A stretch of DNA of 44,348 nt, taken from Verrucomicrobiota bacterium. GTDB lineage: Bacteria; Verrucomicrobiota; Verrucomicrobiia; Verrucomicrobiales; Verrucomicrobiaceae. This document shows, in pieces, positions 1-8,124 of this stretch. The position numbers were made by a program, and so were the translations under genes. The notes below the pieces were generated by a model that made no database searches, had not been told where the DNA came from, and saw only the letters and a program-made list of their open reading frames with translations. The stretch lies in assembly GCA_021413535.1 (NCBI GenBank), contig JAIOQF010000202.1:1-44348 (forward strand). Reading direction: 5' to 3'. Every line of letters starts with the position of its first letter. The first letter of the stretch is position 1.

Positions 1-397
1 TGAAGTGCTCTGCTATCTCGGTATATTCCGTTTCGGAATCGTGGGCGGCCGGATTTCTTGTGGTGCGACACAGCTGCCAGGCAGCAACCGAATCGATGAC
101 ACCACCTTTTTCGTAGAACGACAGTACCTTGAGAAAAGTTTCCCCCGGTTCGCCAGCAAGGAGGCGGGCGTGGCGCATGGCAGCGTCCATGGTGTCTTGC
201 AGCTTGGCAAAACGCTTGTTGACGGCGGCGAGCGTTTCAAACAGCTCAATGTTATTTTCGTTCTCATTCAGGCAGGCTGCCGTCAGTGGCCAGGTGAGCC
301 GATGATCCGAGGCAGCCAGAAAATAAACGCAACACTGAATGGCTTCCAGCAGGCTGGCAAGGTGCAGGCGTTCGTTTTCCAGGGCATGCGCTGTCAT
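1..397 (-). CDS. HEPN-like protein, possible MNT-HEPN toxin (partial, C-terminus off window)
   Basis: The 132 visible residues are mostly helical and contain R-N-P-A-A-H at about residues 114-119, which fits the R-x4-H motif of HEPN ribonuclease/toxin domains. It is preceded by a conserved-looking block around GEPGETFLKVLSFYEK. HEPN proteins of this size usually pair with a small nucleotidyltransferase antitoxin. None is encoded in the 280 bases upstream, so a partner would have to lie beyond the left edge or be absent. The ATG at 397 was chosen because the frame closes a little further upstream with no other ATG. Its first bases overlap the stop of a 22-codon ORF (ATGA). The reading frame is well supported by its amino acid pattern. 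The toxin role is inferred from the motif only. Confidence 0.6.
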   Translation of the reverse strand, partial: MTAHALENERLHLASLLEAIQCCVYFLAASDHRLTWPLTAACLNENENNIELFETLAAVNKRFAKLQDTMDAAMRHARLLAGEPGETFLKVLSFYEKGGVIDSVAAWQLCRTTRNPAAHDSETEYTEIAEHF

Positions 398-562
398 GCG
401 GGTTGCTCTATGAGCTTCACGGCGTTGGCGCGGGCCGGGTTCTGGAACGTCTTCTGAGGCATTTCAAAGGAGAATTGATCGAAAAAGTGCCGGAACCGGA
501 GGAGCCAGACCCTGAAACTCCCGGCGATTCCGGGGCCGCACCTTGATTCTGGCCTCGTTCAT
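394..562 (-). other. Two overlapping micro-ORFs ahead of the HEPN-like gene
   Basis: Reading leftward, a 32-codon ORF (ATG at 562, stop at 464-466) runs into a 22-codon ORF (ATG at 462), whose stop at 394-396 overlaps the ATG of the HEPN-like gene. The chain uses three different frames. Stop/start distances are only a few bases, as in translational coupling. Neither peptide resembles a known family and no good ribosome binding site precedes them. They could be a coding leader, a tiny antitoxin, or remnants of a decayed partner gene. Confidence 0.25.
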
Positions 563-676
563 GCCTGCGGGTGTATTTTTTGTCCCCCCGGATATTCGTG
601 AAAAATCTCATTTTCCCAGTTGCGAAATGGAGCACGCCCGTTAAGGCTCCCGCGCACAACAGCAACCCTCTCAAAT

Positions 677-919
677 ATGGCAGACTCCAACATCCCAGAC
701 AAAGTTCGCGACATCATTGTCCAACAACTCGGCGTAAATCCAGAACAGGTCACTCCTGAAGCCAAATTCATCGAAGACCTCGGTGCAGACTCCCTCGACA
801 CTGTCGAACTGGTCATGGCATTTGAAGAAGAATTCGGCATCGACGTCCCAGATGACGAAGCCGAAAAGCTTCAGTCCGTCGGCGATGTGATTCGTTACGT
901 CCAGGAAAACGCGGAGTAA
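677..919 (+). CDS. acpP: Acyl carrier protein
   Basis: This 80-residue acidic four-helix protein carries the growing acyl chain on a 4'-phosphopantetheine arm for fatty acid synthesis in the cytoplasm. The attachment site is the serine of GADSLDTVE at residue 39. The helix II motif and the FGIDVPDDEAEKL segment are typical, and the length equals the family norm. The start was placed at the ATG that gives MADSNIPDKV. A longer in-frame reading to 620 would add an unrelated 19-residue extension. No Shine-Dalgarno sequence is visible. The gene stands alone, without the usual fabD/fabG/fabF neighbours, and is divergent from the HEPN-like gene. Confidence 0.97.
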   Translation: MADSNIPDKVRDIIVQQLGVNPEQVTPEAKFIEDLGADSLDTVELVMAFEEEFGIDVPDDEAEKLQSVGDVIRYVQENAE

Positions 920-970
920 TCCGCTTCCTTTTTCCATGAACAGTGAATGGCGCGTTTCAACGCGCCATTT

Positions 971-1936
971 TCATGTGACTCCAGAGCCAGGCACCAGCTT
1001 GGCGAATTCCTTCCAGTATTGGGCGTAGTTCGGATACGAGTTATCGGGTTGGCGCGTGGGCAGGTAGCGCCAGTGCTTATACATCCACATCCAGGCTTCT
1101 GGAGTTTCACGGATGCGTTCTTCAAACACATCCCACACCGCCTGGGCCATGGCGGCGGGACTGTCATATGACGATGGCACAAAGGCGCGGTTGACCCGCA
1201 CCAGATAGTCGCCATCCGGAAGAGGTGCGCAGGTGCAGGAGAAGATGGGCACATTCAAGCGCAACGCCAGGCTGGTGTGCAGGGTTGTGGAGCAGGTCAG
1301 AAGTCCGAAGCAGCGCAGCGCTGCCGCCATCTTGCCGGGCTTGATGTTCAGATCAGTGAGCAATGCTGCGTAGCCGTGCTTGGAAAGGGTCTTCATCAGT
1401 CGCAGCATCGCGCCCTGTTGGGGAATGACGGTGTGACCACTGCCCTCGCGCAAGCGTTTGAAGATCGCAGTCAGATCGGGGTTGTCGAAATCCTGCGCCA
1501 CCAGAACGAAGGGAAACCCGCGAAAGCCCCAGATATAGCTGACTAGCTCGAAATTTCCGAAATGCGGCGTGATCCAAATCCCGCTGCCACTATGCGCCAG
1601 TTCCTCAGTGGTTTCGTCCTCGGCGCGAATGTGAATGGACTTATGAAAATTTTCTTTAGTCAGAAGTGGGGAACAGAAGAAGTCGAAAAACGTGCGTGCG
1701 AAAGTTTGATATGATCCCAGGGCAATGCGCCGGATTTGTTCCGGCGAGATGTGCTCCCGCGCGAAAGCCACCCGCAGATTTTCATGAGCTGTGCGCCTGC
1801 CACGCGCATCCAGCAGATAGGCCAGTGCACCCACACCCTTGGCCAGCAGCAGCACCAGGCGCCGGGGCAGCTTCGGAAACAACCATGCCGCGAGGCTCAC
1901 GGCTGCGGTCTCAAGGGACTGACGAATCTTCTTCAC
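971..1936 (-). CDS. LpxL/HtrB-family lysophospholipid (lipid A) acyltransferase
   Basis: This 321-residue protein has the HX4E catalytic signature of bacterial lysophospholipid acyltransferases at H125 and E130 (HFGNFE). It also has the family's N-terminal hydrophobic segment and a C-terminal PEAWMWMYKHWRY block. The family transfers a secondary acyl chain from acyl-ACP to lipid A or a related lipid at the inner membrane, which suits the neighbouring acpP. The start is a GTG at 1936; no nearby in-frame ATG is visible. It is divergent from the M42 peptidase with under 45 bases between start codons, so the promoters must be compact or overlapping. The exact acyl acceptor cannot be read from the sequence. 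Confidence 0.9.
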   Translation of the reverse strand: MKKIRQSLETAAVSLAAWLFPKLPRRLVLLLAKGVGALAYLLDARGRRTAHENLRVAFAREHISPEQIRRIALGSYQTFARTFFDFFCSPLLTKENFHKSIHIRAEDETTEELAHSGSGIWITPHFGNFELVSYIWGFRGFPFVLVAQDFDNPDLTAIFKRLREGSGHTVIPQQGAMLRLMKTLSKHGYAALLTDLNIKPGKMAAALRCFGLLTCSTTLHTSLALRLNVPIFSCTCAPLPDGDYLVRVNRAFVPSSYDSPAAMAQAVWDVFEERIRETPEAWMWMYKHWRYLPTRQPDNSYPNYAQYWKEFAKLVPGSGVT

Positions 1937-1977
1937 GATGTTATTTGGTGGTTTCTGAAATGTGCTTAAAGTGGCGC

Positions 1978-2982
1978 ATGGCCGAAGAGCTTCTATCTAT
2001 CCTCAAGACATTGCTGACGCAACCGACCGCGCCGTTTCATGAATATCATGTGCGGGCCGCCATCGAACAGCAACTGCTGGACGTGCCTCATGTGGAGCTG
2101 GGCAACGACGCCTTCGGCAATCTCATCGCCACCTATCGCAAAGGCAAGCGAAGCACCAAGCCAGTTTGGGTGCTCTGCGCTCACATGGATCATCCGGCGT
2201 GGGTCAAGTCTCATGGGAAAAACAGCGATTGGGAATTTCTCGGCGGCCTGCCGAAATCAATCGTAGAAAAAAAAGAGACCCGCGCACTGATGCGTGAATC
2301 AGGCGAGATCGCGCCCTTCGGTTTTGAAGTGAAGATTGACGACGAGCGCGTCGAGGCTGCCGCCTGTGATGACATTGTCGGCTGCGCCATCATCGTGGAA
2401 ACTTTCAAGGAAGTCGCGCGGCTCGGCATTGAGACGACTTTCCACGCAGCGTTCACCCGGGCGGAGGAAGTTGGATTTCTCGGTGCCTGGCATCTGGGCA
2501 AACATTGGCCCTTCGGCAAGGAAGCCGTTTTCCTCTCGGTCGAGAACAGCCGCCCGGTCAACGGCGCTGAACTCGGTGAAGGCCCGATCGTCCGTGTGGG
2601 CGACAAACTTTCTGTTTTCGATAATCTACTGGTCGAACTACTGATGCGCACGGCCGCCGAGCAGGGCATTCGTGTCCAGCGCGCACTGCTCGACGCGGGC
2701 GCCTGCGAGGCCAGCGCGCTACAAGCCTGCGGCATCCGCAGTGCGGGCGTGAGCGTGCCATTAGGGAACTATCATAACATCGGCGAGGACGAATCCGTGG
2801 TGCCGGAATTTGTCATGCTGGACGATGTCCGGGCCATGGTGAGATTGCTCGTCGCCCTCGTGGGAACGGAGCACACAGGTCTGGGCGAGCGCAGCATCGA
2901 AGAGCGCGTGACCTTGCGCATGAAGGAATACAAAAAACACCTCGAGACCGGCAACGCGAAGTTCGAGGAGCGCAACGCCTGA
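1978..2982 (+). CDS. M42-family metallopeptidase (glutamyl aminopeptidase/deblocking type)
   Basis: This 334-residue cytosolic peptidase is predicted to bind two metals. The ligand motifs are in order: AHMDHP (H69, D71), CDDIVG (bridging Asp at about 131), RAEEVGF (catalytic and metal Glu at 163-164), SVENS and NYHN. The layout and length fit the M42/M20 co-catalytic aminopeptidases. The start is taken as the ATG giving MAEELLSIL. Another in-frame ATG lies 18 bases upstream at 1960. An open frame continues upstream to 1666 but overlaps the acyltransferase on the other strand, so it is not used. Substrate specificity is not deducible. Confidence 0.9.
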   Translation: MAEELLSILKTLLTQPTAPFHEYHVRAAIEQQLLDVPHVELGNDAFGNLIATYRKGKRSTKPVWVLCAHMDHPAWVKSHGKNSDWEFLGGLPKSIVEKKETRALMRESGEIAPFGFEVKIDDERVEAAACDDIVGCAIIVETFKEVARLGIETTFHAAFTRAEEVGFLGAWHLGKHWPFGKEAVFLSVENSRPVNGAELGEGPIVRVGDKLSVFDNLLVELLMRTAAEQGIRVQRALLDAGACEASALQACGIRSAGVSVPLGNYHNIGEDESVVPEFVMLDDVRAMVRLLVALVGTEHTGLGERSIEERVTLRMKEYKKHLETGNAKFEERNA

Positions 2983-2994
2983 GATCATTCGCGA

Positions 2995-3939
2995 TTATCC
3001 GCCCAGCCAATATCGCAACAGGGCCAGATTGACTGTCGTCGTCACCAGGCTGAACAGCGTGCTGTAGTAAACGGCTGACGTGGCAAACGAAACGTCGCCA
3101 CCGAATTCGTGAGCCAGCAACGCGGTGTTCACCGCAGTCGGTGCTCCCGCCGCCAGGATGAGAGAGGCCGCAACCAGTGGTGGAAATTCAAAGAGCCACA
3201 CCAGCGCGATTGCGATCAGCGGACCCAGCACTAGGCGGATGCTGATGGCCGACCACAGTGCCATGCGAAATGGCGCAGGTTTCGTTTGCGACATTTGCAC
3301 ACCCAGAGTGACCAGGGCGAATCCAATGAGTCCTGCCTGCAATAGATTCAACGGCTGCCAGAGCCAGGTCACATCTTTCACCGGCACATCGTAGCTTCGA
3401 CAAATGATGCCAGCTAGGACGGCATAGAGCGTGGGCTGACGCAATACCATCAACAGCGCGCGTCGGTGCGAGCCGGGAGATTCGTGGCGCTGCTGCGCGA
3501 GAAAGAGGCCCACCGTAAAGGTGGCAACGTTCATGGTCGCCAGGACATAGACTTGCACGGCCGCGCCTTCATGACCGAAGGCCAGTGTGACCAGCGGAAG
3601 GCCGTAGTTGCCACAGTTGTAGAACATGGTGGCCAGCGAAAGCGCCTGCTTTTGTCCCGCAGCCAATACCAGCGCGCGCCCGGTGATCACACTGCAAAAG
3701 AACATCGCGGCAATCGTCGCGGCGGCGAAGGCAACGATCTTCAGCGCATCATGCCCGCTCAATTCCGTCTCCAGAACCCGCGTAAAGATGAACGCAGGCA
3801 CCATGAGATAGATGTTGAGCTTCACCAAGCTTTCGAGGTGCAGATGGAAGCGCCGATCCATCGCCCATCCAAGTCCGACCGAAACGAAGATCGGCAGGCA
3901 GACATCGGTGAAGAGGTGGAAGAACTGTGAAAATGACAT
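2995..3939 (-). CDS. AEC family (auxin efflux carrier-like) transporter
   Basis: The protein has 314 residues with about ten hydrophobic membrane segments and the AEC-type pattern: an N-terminal LPIFVSVGLGW segment, a YNCGNYGLPLV motif in the fifth helix and a GAPTAVNTALLA motif near the end. Bacterial AEC proteins export or exchange small organic acids or similar solutes across the inner membrane. The actual substrate is unknown. The ATG giving MSFSQFF was chosen because it starts directly before the first membrane helix. A further ATG 36 bases upstream is possible. It converges with the peptidase gene, 12 bases apart. Confidence 0.9.
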   Translation of the reverse strand: MSFSQFFHLFTDVCLPIFVSVGLGWAMDRRFHLHLESLVKLNIYLMVPAFIFTRVLETELSGHDALKIVAFAAATIAAMFFCSVITGRALVLAAGQKQALSLATMFYNCGNYGLPLVTLAFGHEGAAVQVYVLATMNVATFTVGLFLAQQRHESPGSHRRALLMVLRQPTLYAVLAGIICRSYDVPVKDVTWLWQPLNLLQAGLIGFALVTLGVQMSQTKPAPFRMALWSAISIRLVLGPLIAIALVWLFEFPPLVAASLILAAGAPTAVNTALLAHEFGGDVSFATSAVYYSTLFSLVTTTVNLALLRYWLGG

Positions 3940-4046
3940 CGGGCGCGCTGCAACATTCCATGACATGACTTGCACGCCAGTTCATTCTCCGGAGTCGTGA
4001 CTTCACGAATTGATTGCGCGGTATTTTGAGCGAATACTGTTTCAAG

Positions 4047-4511
4047 ATGATGAAAATCACCGCTCTCGCCGCCGTCTTGCTGCTTTCAAGCTGCGCGACG
4101 GGATTCAACCGTGAATGGCGGCAATCATTGGCCGCCGGCAAGCCTGCATCAGGAAAGGATGTTACCGGCGCCTGGCTTGGAACCTGGCGCAGCGAAGTCA
4201 ACGGTCATTCCGGAAAATTGCACTGTGTTGTCACCCGACTCCATGCCGCTCCCTGCACACATAAAAAAGATACCTATCGCTTTCACTATCAAGCCACGTT
4301 CATGAAAGTGTTCTCGGCCAGCTACGCCGTGGAGCATCGCGTGGCTGCGACGAAGGACGGATTCACCTTCTCGGGCGACCAGATTCTTTCCGGCATTGGC
4401 GGCGGCCTTTACCATTATGAAGGCAAGGGCACGTCGTCGGAATTCTGCGCGACCTATCGCAGCCGGTTCGATCGTGGAGTGTTCCAGTTGAAAAGACCGT
4501 CGGGCTTATGA
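4047..4511 (+). CDS. Small uncharacterised lipoprotein
   Basis: The 154-residue product begins MMKITALAAVLLLSSC, a lipoprotein signal peptide whose lipobox LSSC places the acylated cysteine at residue 16. The mature part contains GAWLGTWRSEVNGHSGKLHC near its start, a pattern seen in small secreted proteins that bind lipids or sit in the envelope, but no named family is recognised. Its stop overlaps the end of the convergent aquaporin-like gene. An in-frame ATG twelve codons upstream would put charged residues before the signal peptide, so the ATG pair at 4047/4050 is preferred. Confidence 0.8.
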   Translation: MMKITALAAVLLLSSCATGFNREWRQSLAAGKPASGKDVTGAWLGTWRSEVNGHSGKLHCVVTRLHAAPCTHKKDTYRFHYQATFMKVFSASYAVEHRVAATKDGFTFSGDQILSGIGGGLYHYEGKGTSSEFCATYRSRFDRGVFQLKRPSGL

Positions 4512-5201
4512 CTTGTCTTCGACCGTGAAACTGAAGGCGGTGGCGGCGAGGATGCCGCCGAGGAACTGTGCACCCCAGAAGAGGAAAATATCGCCGATGG
4601 TTTTGAGCTTCATCACGCAAAGACCGATAAAGACCGCAGGGTTGAAGACGCCGCCGCTGATGCCGCCCAGCGCGATGGCGCCAGCGACGACCGTGAATCC
4701 GATGGCCAGTCCGTAGAAGGAATTGCCGGCGTTCTGCTTGGCTGTGGCCACGTTCAGGACCACCCATGCGAGCACGGCGGTCCAGAGCATTTCCACCACA
4801 AAGATGATGTGTCCTGGTGCACTTCCGGATGGCTGAACCTTGGCTTTGGCTCCGAGAACCCGTGCCTGAAACTCATTTGCCGGCGCAGAGAATGTGGCCA
4901 CGATGTCGAGCACGGCTTCGCTATGAACATAACGGACGAAAATAGCGGCGACGATTGCACCCGCGATCTGCGCTCCCCAGTAGAAAAACATTTCAAACAT
5001 GCCGATCTTGCCGCGGCGCCAGACCGCAATGGTCACTGCCGGATTGTAATGTGCGCCGGAGATGTGACCGCCCGCGTAAATGGCGATCATCAGGGCCGCG
5101 CCGATGGCGAGTGGAGCGAGGGGTGAACCGCTGACGATGGCATTGCCGACAGTGGCGACGAGAATGAAGGTGCCGATGAATTCAATGATGAGTTTTTTCA
5201 T
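4506..5201 (-). CDS. MIP-family channel (aquaporin-like), altered selectivity filter
   Basis: The 231-residue protein has six predicted membrane helices and the two NPA boxes of the family, at about residues 53-55 (HYNPAV) and 187-189 (VFNPAV). Known family members conduct water or glycerol across the inner membrane. The residue after the second NPA is normally an arginine that forms part of the selectivity filter; here it is valine (V190). The start at 5201 is set by a strong GGAGG ribosome binding site seven bases upstream, one of the best in the window; an in-frame ATG 54 bases further up lacks this. It is convergent with the lipoprotein gene. Substrate is uncertain because of the missing arginine. 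Confidence 0.9.
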   Translation of the reverse strand: MKKLIIEFIGTFILVATVGNAIVSGSPLAPLAIGAALMIAIYAGGHISGAHYNPAVTIAVWRRGKIGMFEMFFYWGAQIAGAIVAAIFVRYVHSEAVLDIVATFSAPANEFQARVLGAKAKVQPSGSAPGHIIFVVEMLWTAVLAWVVLNVATAKQNAGNSFYGLAIGFTVVAGAIALGGISGGVFNPAVFIGLCVMKLKTIGDIFLFWGAQFLGGILAATAFSFTVEDKS

Positions 5202-5378
5202 ACGGCCTCCGTTATATCGCAAAGCCAGCTCCATGCCAAGGAAGAATTGCGGCACCGACTTTTACCTGGTGGTCTTGATTCATTCCTCGCGGATCACTGA
5301 ACTGATAATGGCGTTGCGTTTCCCACCATCTTCGTGATTCAGATGGAACTGATCGGGACGATACCGGGCGAGGTGATC

Positions 5379-6341
5379 TTAAGCAGCTTCCGTAAATTGA
5401 CCGAAGGCGCGGAATTTATCGTAGCGTTCCACCAGCAACTGTTTCGGTGACAGGCTGGCAAGTTCATCAATCGCAGCGAGCAGTCCGGTTTTGAGTGACA
5501 GCGCGGCGGCGGCGTGATCGTGATGGGCACCACCGGCAGGCTCGGGGATGATGCCATCGATGATGTTGAGTTCCTTCAAATGCTGGGCGCTGAGCTTGAG
5601 GGCTTCTGCTGCCTCGGGTGCGTGTTTCCGATCTTTCCAAAGAATCGCGGCGCAACCTTCGGGGCTGATGACGGAGTAGTAGGCATTCTCCATCATGAGG
5701 ACGCGATCCGTCACGCCGATGCCCAGCGCACCACCGGAACCGCCTTCTCCGATGACCACCGAGACCATTGGAGTGCTGATGGTCATCATCTCGCGAAGAT
5801 TGAAAGCGATGGCCTCGGCGATGTTCCGTTCCTCGGCACCGATTCCGGGAAAGGCGCCGGGTGTGTCGATCATGGCGATCACGGGCAGGGAAAATTTTTC
5901 CGCCATGCGCATCAGTCGCAGAGCTTTGCGATAGCCTTCTGGATGTGCACTACCGAAGTTGCGCAGCAAGTTTTCCTTGGTATCGCGGCCCTTCTGCTGG
6001 CCGATGAGCACGACGCGGCGTCCACCGATGGTGGCAAAGCCGCCGGGCATTGCGTTGTCATCGCCAATGTGCCGGTCGCCATGCAGCTCGACGAACTCAT
6101 CAAAACAAAGCTTGGCATAGTCCAGCATGTAAGGTCGCTGGGTGTGCCGGGCGATCTGCACCCGCTGCCAGGGAGTGAGATGCGAATAGATTTCTTCCTG
6201 AAGCCGCTGGAATTTTTTCTCCAAATCTGAGATCTGGCTGGCGAGTTTTTCTGAGGGCTTGACGTTGTGCTTGCGGCGCAGCTCATCGAGTTCCTCTCGC
6301 GTTTTCACGAGCGGTTTTTCAAATTCCAAAACTTGTTTCAT
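5379..6341 (-). CDS. accA: Acetyl-CoA carboxylase, carboxyltransferase subunit alpha
   Basis: This 320-residue subunit works with AccD to transfer CO2 from carboxybiotin to acetyl-CoA, giving malonyl-CoA for fatty acid synthesis. Family features are visible in order: the N-terminal coiled region with PLVKTREELDELR, TPWQRVQIARH, GDRHIGDDNAMPGGFA, the GQQKGRDTKENLLRNFG loop, and the IDTPGAFPGIGAEERNIAEA and GEGGSGGALGIG blocks that shape the acyl-CoA site. Length matches the bacterial family. The LysM gene lies 23 bases upstream on the same strand, so the two may be cotranscribed. accD is not in the window. Confidence 0.97.
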   Translation of the reverse strand: MKQVLEFEKPLVKTREELDELRRKHNVKPSEKLASQISDLEKKFQRLQEEIYSHLTPWQRVQIARHTQRPYMLDYAKLCFDEFVELHGDRHIGDDNAMPGGFATIGGRRVVLIGQQKGRDTKENLLRNFGSAHPEGYRKALRLMRMAEKFSLPVIAMIDTPGAFPGIGAEERNIAEAIAFNLREMMTISTPMVSVVIGEGGSGGALGIGVTDRVLMMENAYYSVISPEGCAAILWKDRKHAPEAAEALKLSAQHLKELNIIDGIIPEPAGGAHHDHAAAALSLKTGLLAAIDELASLSPKQLLVERYDKFRAFGQFTEAA

Positions 6342-6364
6342 ACGGGTTCAAATTGCGGGGTGGA

Positions 6365-7486
6365 TTATTTGACGACCCGCACCTTGGTGCCGGGCCGGAT
6401 GATCGTAAAGAGTTCTTCGATGTCTTCACGGGCTAAAAAGACGCCCGTCTCCGGCACTGCGGCGGTGGCGTCCTCGTCATCTTCGACGGCCGCCATGACG
6501 GGTTTCACAACCTTGACTGGCTTGGGAGCTTTTACCGGATGGGTCGTGCTCTTGGGCGGCTTCGCAGTGCTGGCAGTCGTGGTGGTAGATGTGGTTTGCG
6601 TGGTTGGCGCATCAACCGGCTTGGCTACAGGCAGGGCGCGAATATTGAATCCGGCCCGGCTTCCCATGAGCCATTTGTCTGCAGCGATGAAGTGAGAGTT
6701 GGCCGGGGCCACTCGTTTGCCATCCACCCAGGCCGCCTTGTCATTCAACGTCAGTTCACCGGGCGGCAGTGCAGGCGGAAGCGGATGATGTTTTTTTGAA
6801 CCCTTGATGCTGGTCGCTGGCGCGGCTGTCACTGCCTCCACAGCGGGTGGCGCACTTTGACCAGGTTTCAATGGAGCCGGCGCGACCCCGGCTTTAAAGC
6901 CTCCGGGCAGCCGCACTTCGATGGCTTGGTATTCTTTGAAGAACCTGCCATGGCGGAGCAGCGCCAGCGTCTTCGCGTTCACGGAAACCAGGATTTCAAA
7001 ATCGAGCGGGAAAACAAACAGATGGTCGCCCGGTTGCAGGGCGCTGCTCATCATGGAGTTCGCCAGCAGCAGGCACTCGACTGTGGTGGCGTTTTTGCTC
7101 GCGATGCGGCCCAGTGAATCTCCCGGCTGGACGATGTAATCTTTGCGCGTGCTGTTCTGGTTCGGAGAAAAAAGCGCATCGAGGTTCATTTCTCCGATGA
7201 TGCGCTTGGCTTCCGGAGCCCGGGTGGAATCCGGGAAATAACGCAGCAGTTCATAGAGCGCTTCGCGCCCTTCCTCGGTGTTCTCGCGCAGAGTCTCGAT
7301 GGCCTTGTCGAATCGCTTAAGGCTGGGATCGGGTCCGGTCTTTTTTTCGACCTGAATCTGTTTGATCTGTTTCACCACCACGGCGTCTTCGCCGATGACG
7401 TGGGTGTAGAGCCACCAGGCGGCGGCGACGCAGGCACCCGCCAGGCCGGTGACGACAAAAAACAGAACGATCTTAAACCTGGACAT
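6365..7486 (-). CDS. Membrane-anchored LysM protein with degenerate YkuD-like C-terminal domain
   Basis: The 373-residue protein starts with a membrane anchor (about residues 5-28). A helical, TPR-like stretch follows, then a LysM domain beginning near DYIVQPGDSLGRIASK at about 117, for binding peptidoglycan. The next part resembles an L,D-transpeptidase: it opens like one (VSVNAKTLALLRHGRFFKEY) and closes with REDIEELFTIIRPGTKVRV. The middle is Pro/Ala/Thr rich. The HG and SxGC catalytic motifs of YkuD enzymes are absent, and the only cysteines lie in the anchor and the LysM. It is therefore likely a cell-wall binding pseudoenzyme. It lies upstream of accA and 14 bases downstream of the conserved hypothetical gene on the same strand. 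Confidence 0.85.
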   Translation of the reverse strand: MSRFKIVLFFVVTGLAGACVAAAWWLYTHVIGEDAVVVKQIKQIQVEKKTGPDPSLKRFDKAIETLRENTEEGREALYELLRYFPDSTRAPEAKRIIGEMNLDALFSPNQNSTRKDYIVQPGDSLGRIASKNATTVECLLLANSMMSSALQPGDHLFVFPLDFEILVSVNAKTLALLRHGRFFKEYQAIEVRLPGGFKAGVAPAPLKPGQSAPPAVEAVTAAPATSIKGSKKHHPLPPALPPGELTLNDKAAWVDGKRVAPANSHFIAADKWLMGSRAGFNIRALPVAKPVDAPTTQTTSTTTTASTAKPPKSTTHPVKAPKPVKVVKPVMAAVEDDEDATAAVPETGVFLAREDIEELFTIIRPGTKVRVVK

Positions 7487-7500
7487 GACGCGCGTGAGGC

Positions 7501-8028
7501 TCAGCCGATGAGGCCGCGCCGTTTGAAGTCGAAAATGTTGATGTTATGCGACTTTTGGATCATCTCGAATGTGAACTTGAGCAGTGAGATTTCCCAGGTG
7601 TCGTCCACGCCCTGGATGATGGCGCGCATCGGATTTCCGGAGGAACGGGTATCGCCCACCAGCCGGTCGCAGACTGCGGCCATCGGCTCATGCACCAGTT
7701 CTTCGCTGACATCAGTGCGCTTGAACTGAAAGCCATAGCGCAGGACGGCGATGTCCTTGATGTGATCCTTGAACCATTGGCCAAAAGCCTGCCCTTCCTC
7801 GCCGAAGCCATCGAAGCTCCAGTTGTCGAAGCCCTCGGGCTTGAAGATCAAGGGTTTCTCGGCGTCGATCCGGCCCTGGCGCACCCGGGTGACGTTGGTG
7901 CTGTCCATCAGTTCGCTGACGAGCTGGAACTCGAAGCGTGTGCTGCCAAACGTGTCGATGCGGCGGGCTGGCTCGTGCAGAACTTGGGTGTTCTCCATGG
8001 CGTAATGAAAATCAAATTCGGAATGCAT
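7501..8028 (-). CDS. Conserved hypothetical protein
   Basis: This 175-residue soluble protein is rich in aromatic and charged residues. It has no signal peptide and no membrane segment. A central block GFDNWSFDGFGEEGQAFGQWF is followed by RYGFQFKRTDVSEE and a C-terminal segment ending in NIFDFKRRGLIG. No family is recognised. The amino acid composition and the fit to its neighbours (14 bases from the LysM gene, same strand) support a true gene. It may be cotranscribed with the LysM gene and accA, but no functional role can be assigned. Confidence 0.8.
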   Translation of the reverse strand: MHSEFDFHYAMENTQVLHEPARRIDTFGSTRFEFQLVSELMDSTNVTRVRQGRIDAEKPLIFKPEGFDNWSFDGFGEEGQAFGQWFKDHIKDIAVLRYGFQFKRTDVSEELVHEPMAAVCDRLVGDTRSSGNPMRAIIQGVDDTWEISLLKFTFEMIQKSHNINIFDFKRRGLIG

Positions 8029-8078
8029 CAGGGGTAGCGCAGCCTAGCTTCAATCATGGACGACGCGAGGGAAAAATA

Positions 8079-8110
8079 GAACCGGCTTGAACCGGCTTGA
8101 ACCTGCCTGA
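8079..8110. repeat. Short tandem repeat of a ten-base unit
   Basis: Three adjacent ten-base units, GAACCGGCTT, GAACCGGCTT and GAACCTGCCT, the last differing at two bases. They lie between the stop of dapL and the start of the conserved hypothetical gene, both on the minus strand. Function is unknown; it could be slippage. Confidence 0.6.
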
Positions 8111-8124
8111 CACTTGCCGCCAGG

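Noticed and set aside
1666..1977. An extended N-terminus for the M42 peptidase
   Set aside because: The extra 104 codons lie over the acyltransferase on the opposite strand and are Pro/Ala/Arg-rich. The family starts at or near MAEELLSIL.
5514..6230. A 238-codon plus-strand open frame opposite accA
   Set aside because: accA is unambiguous on the minus strand, and the opposite product matches no family pattern.
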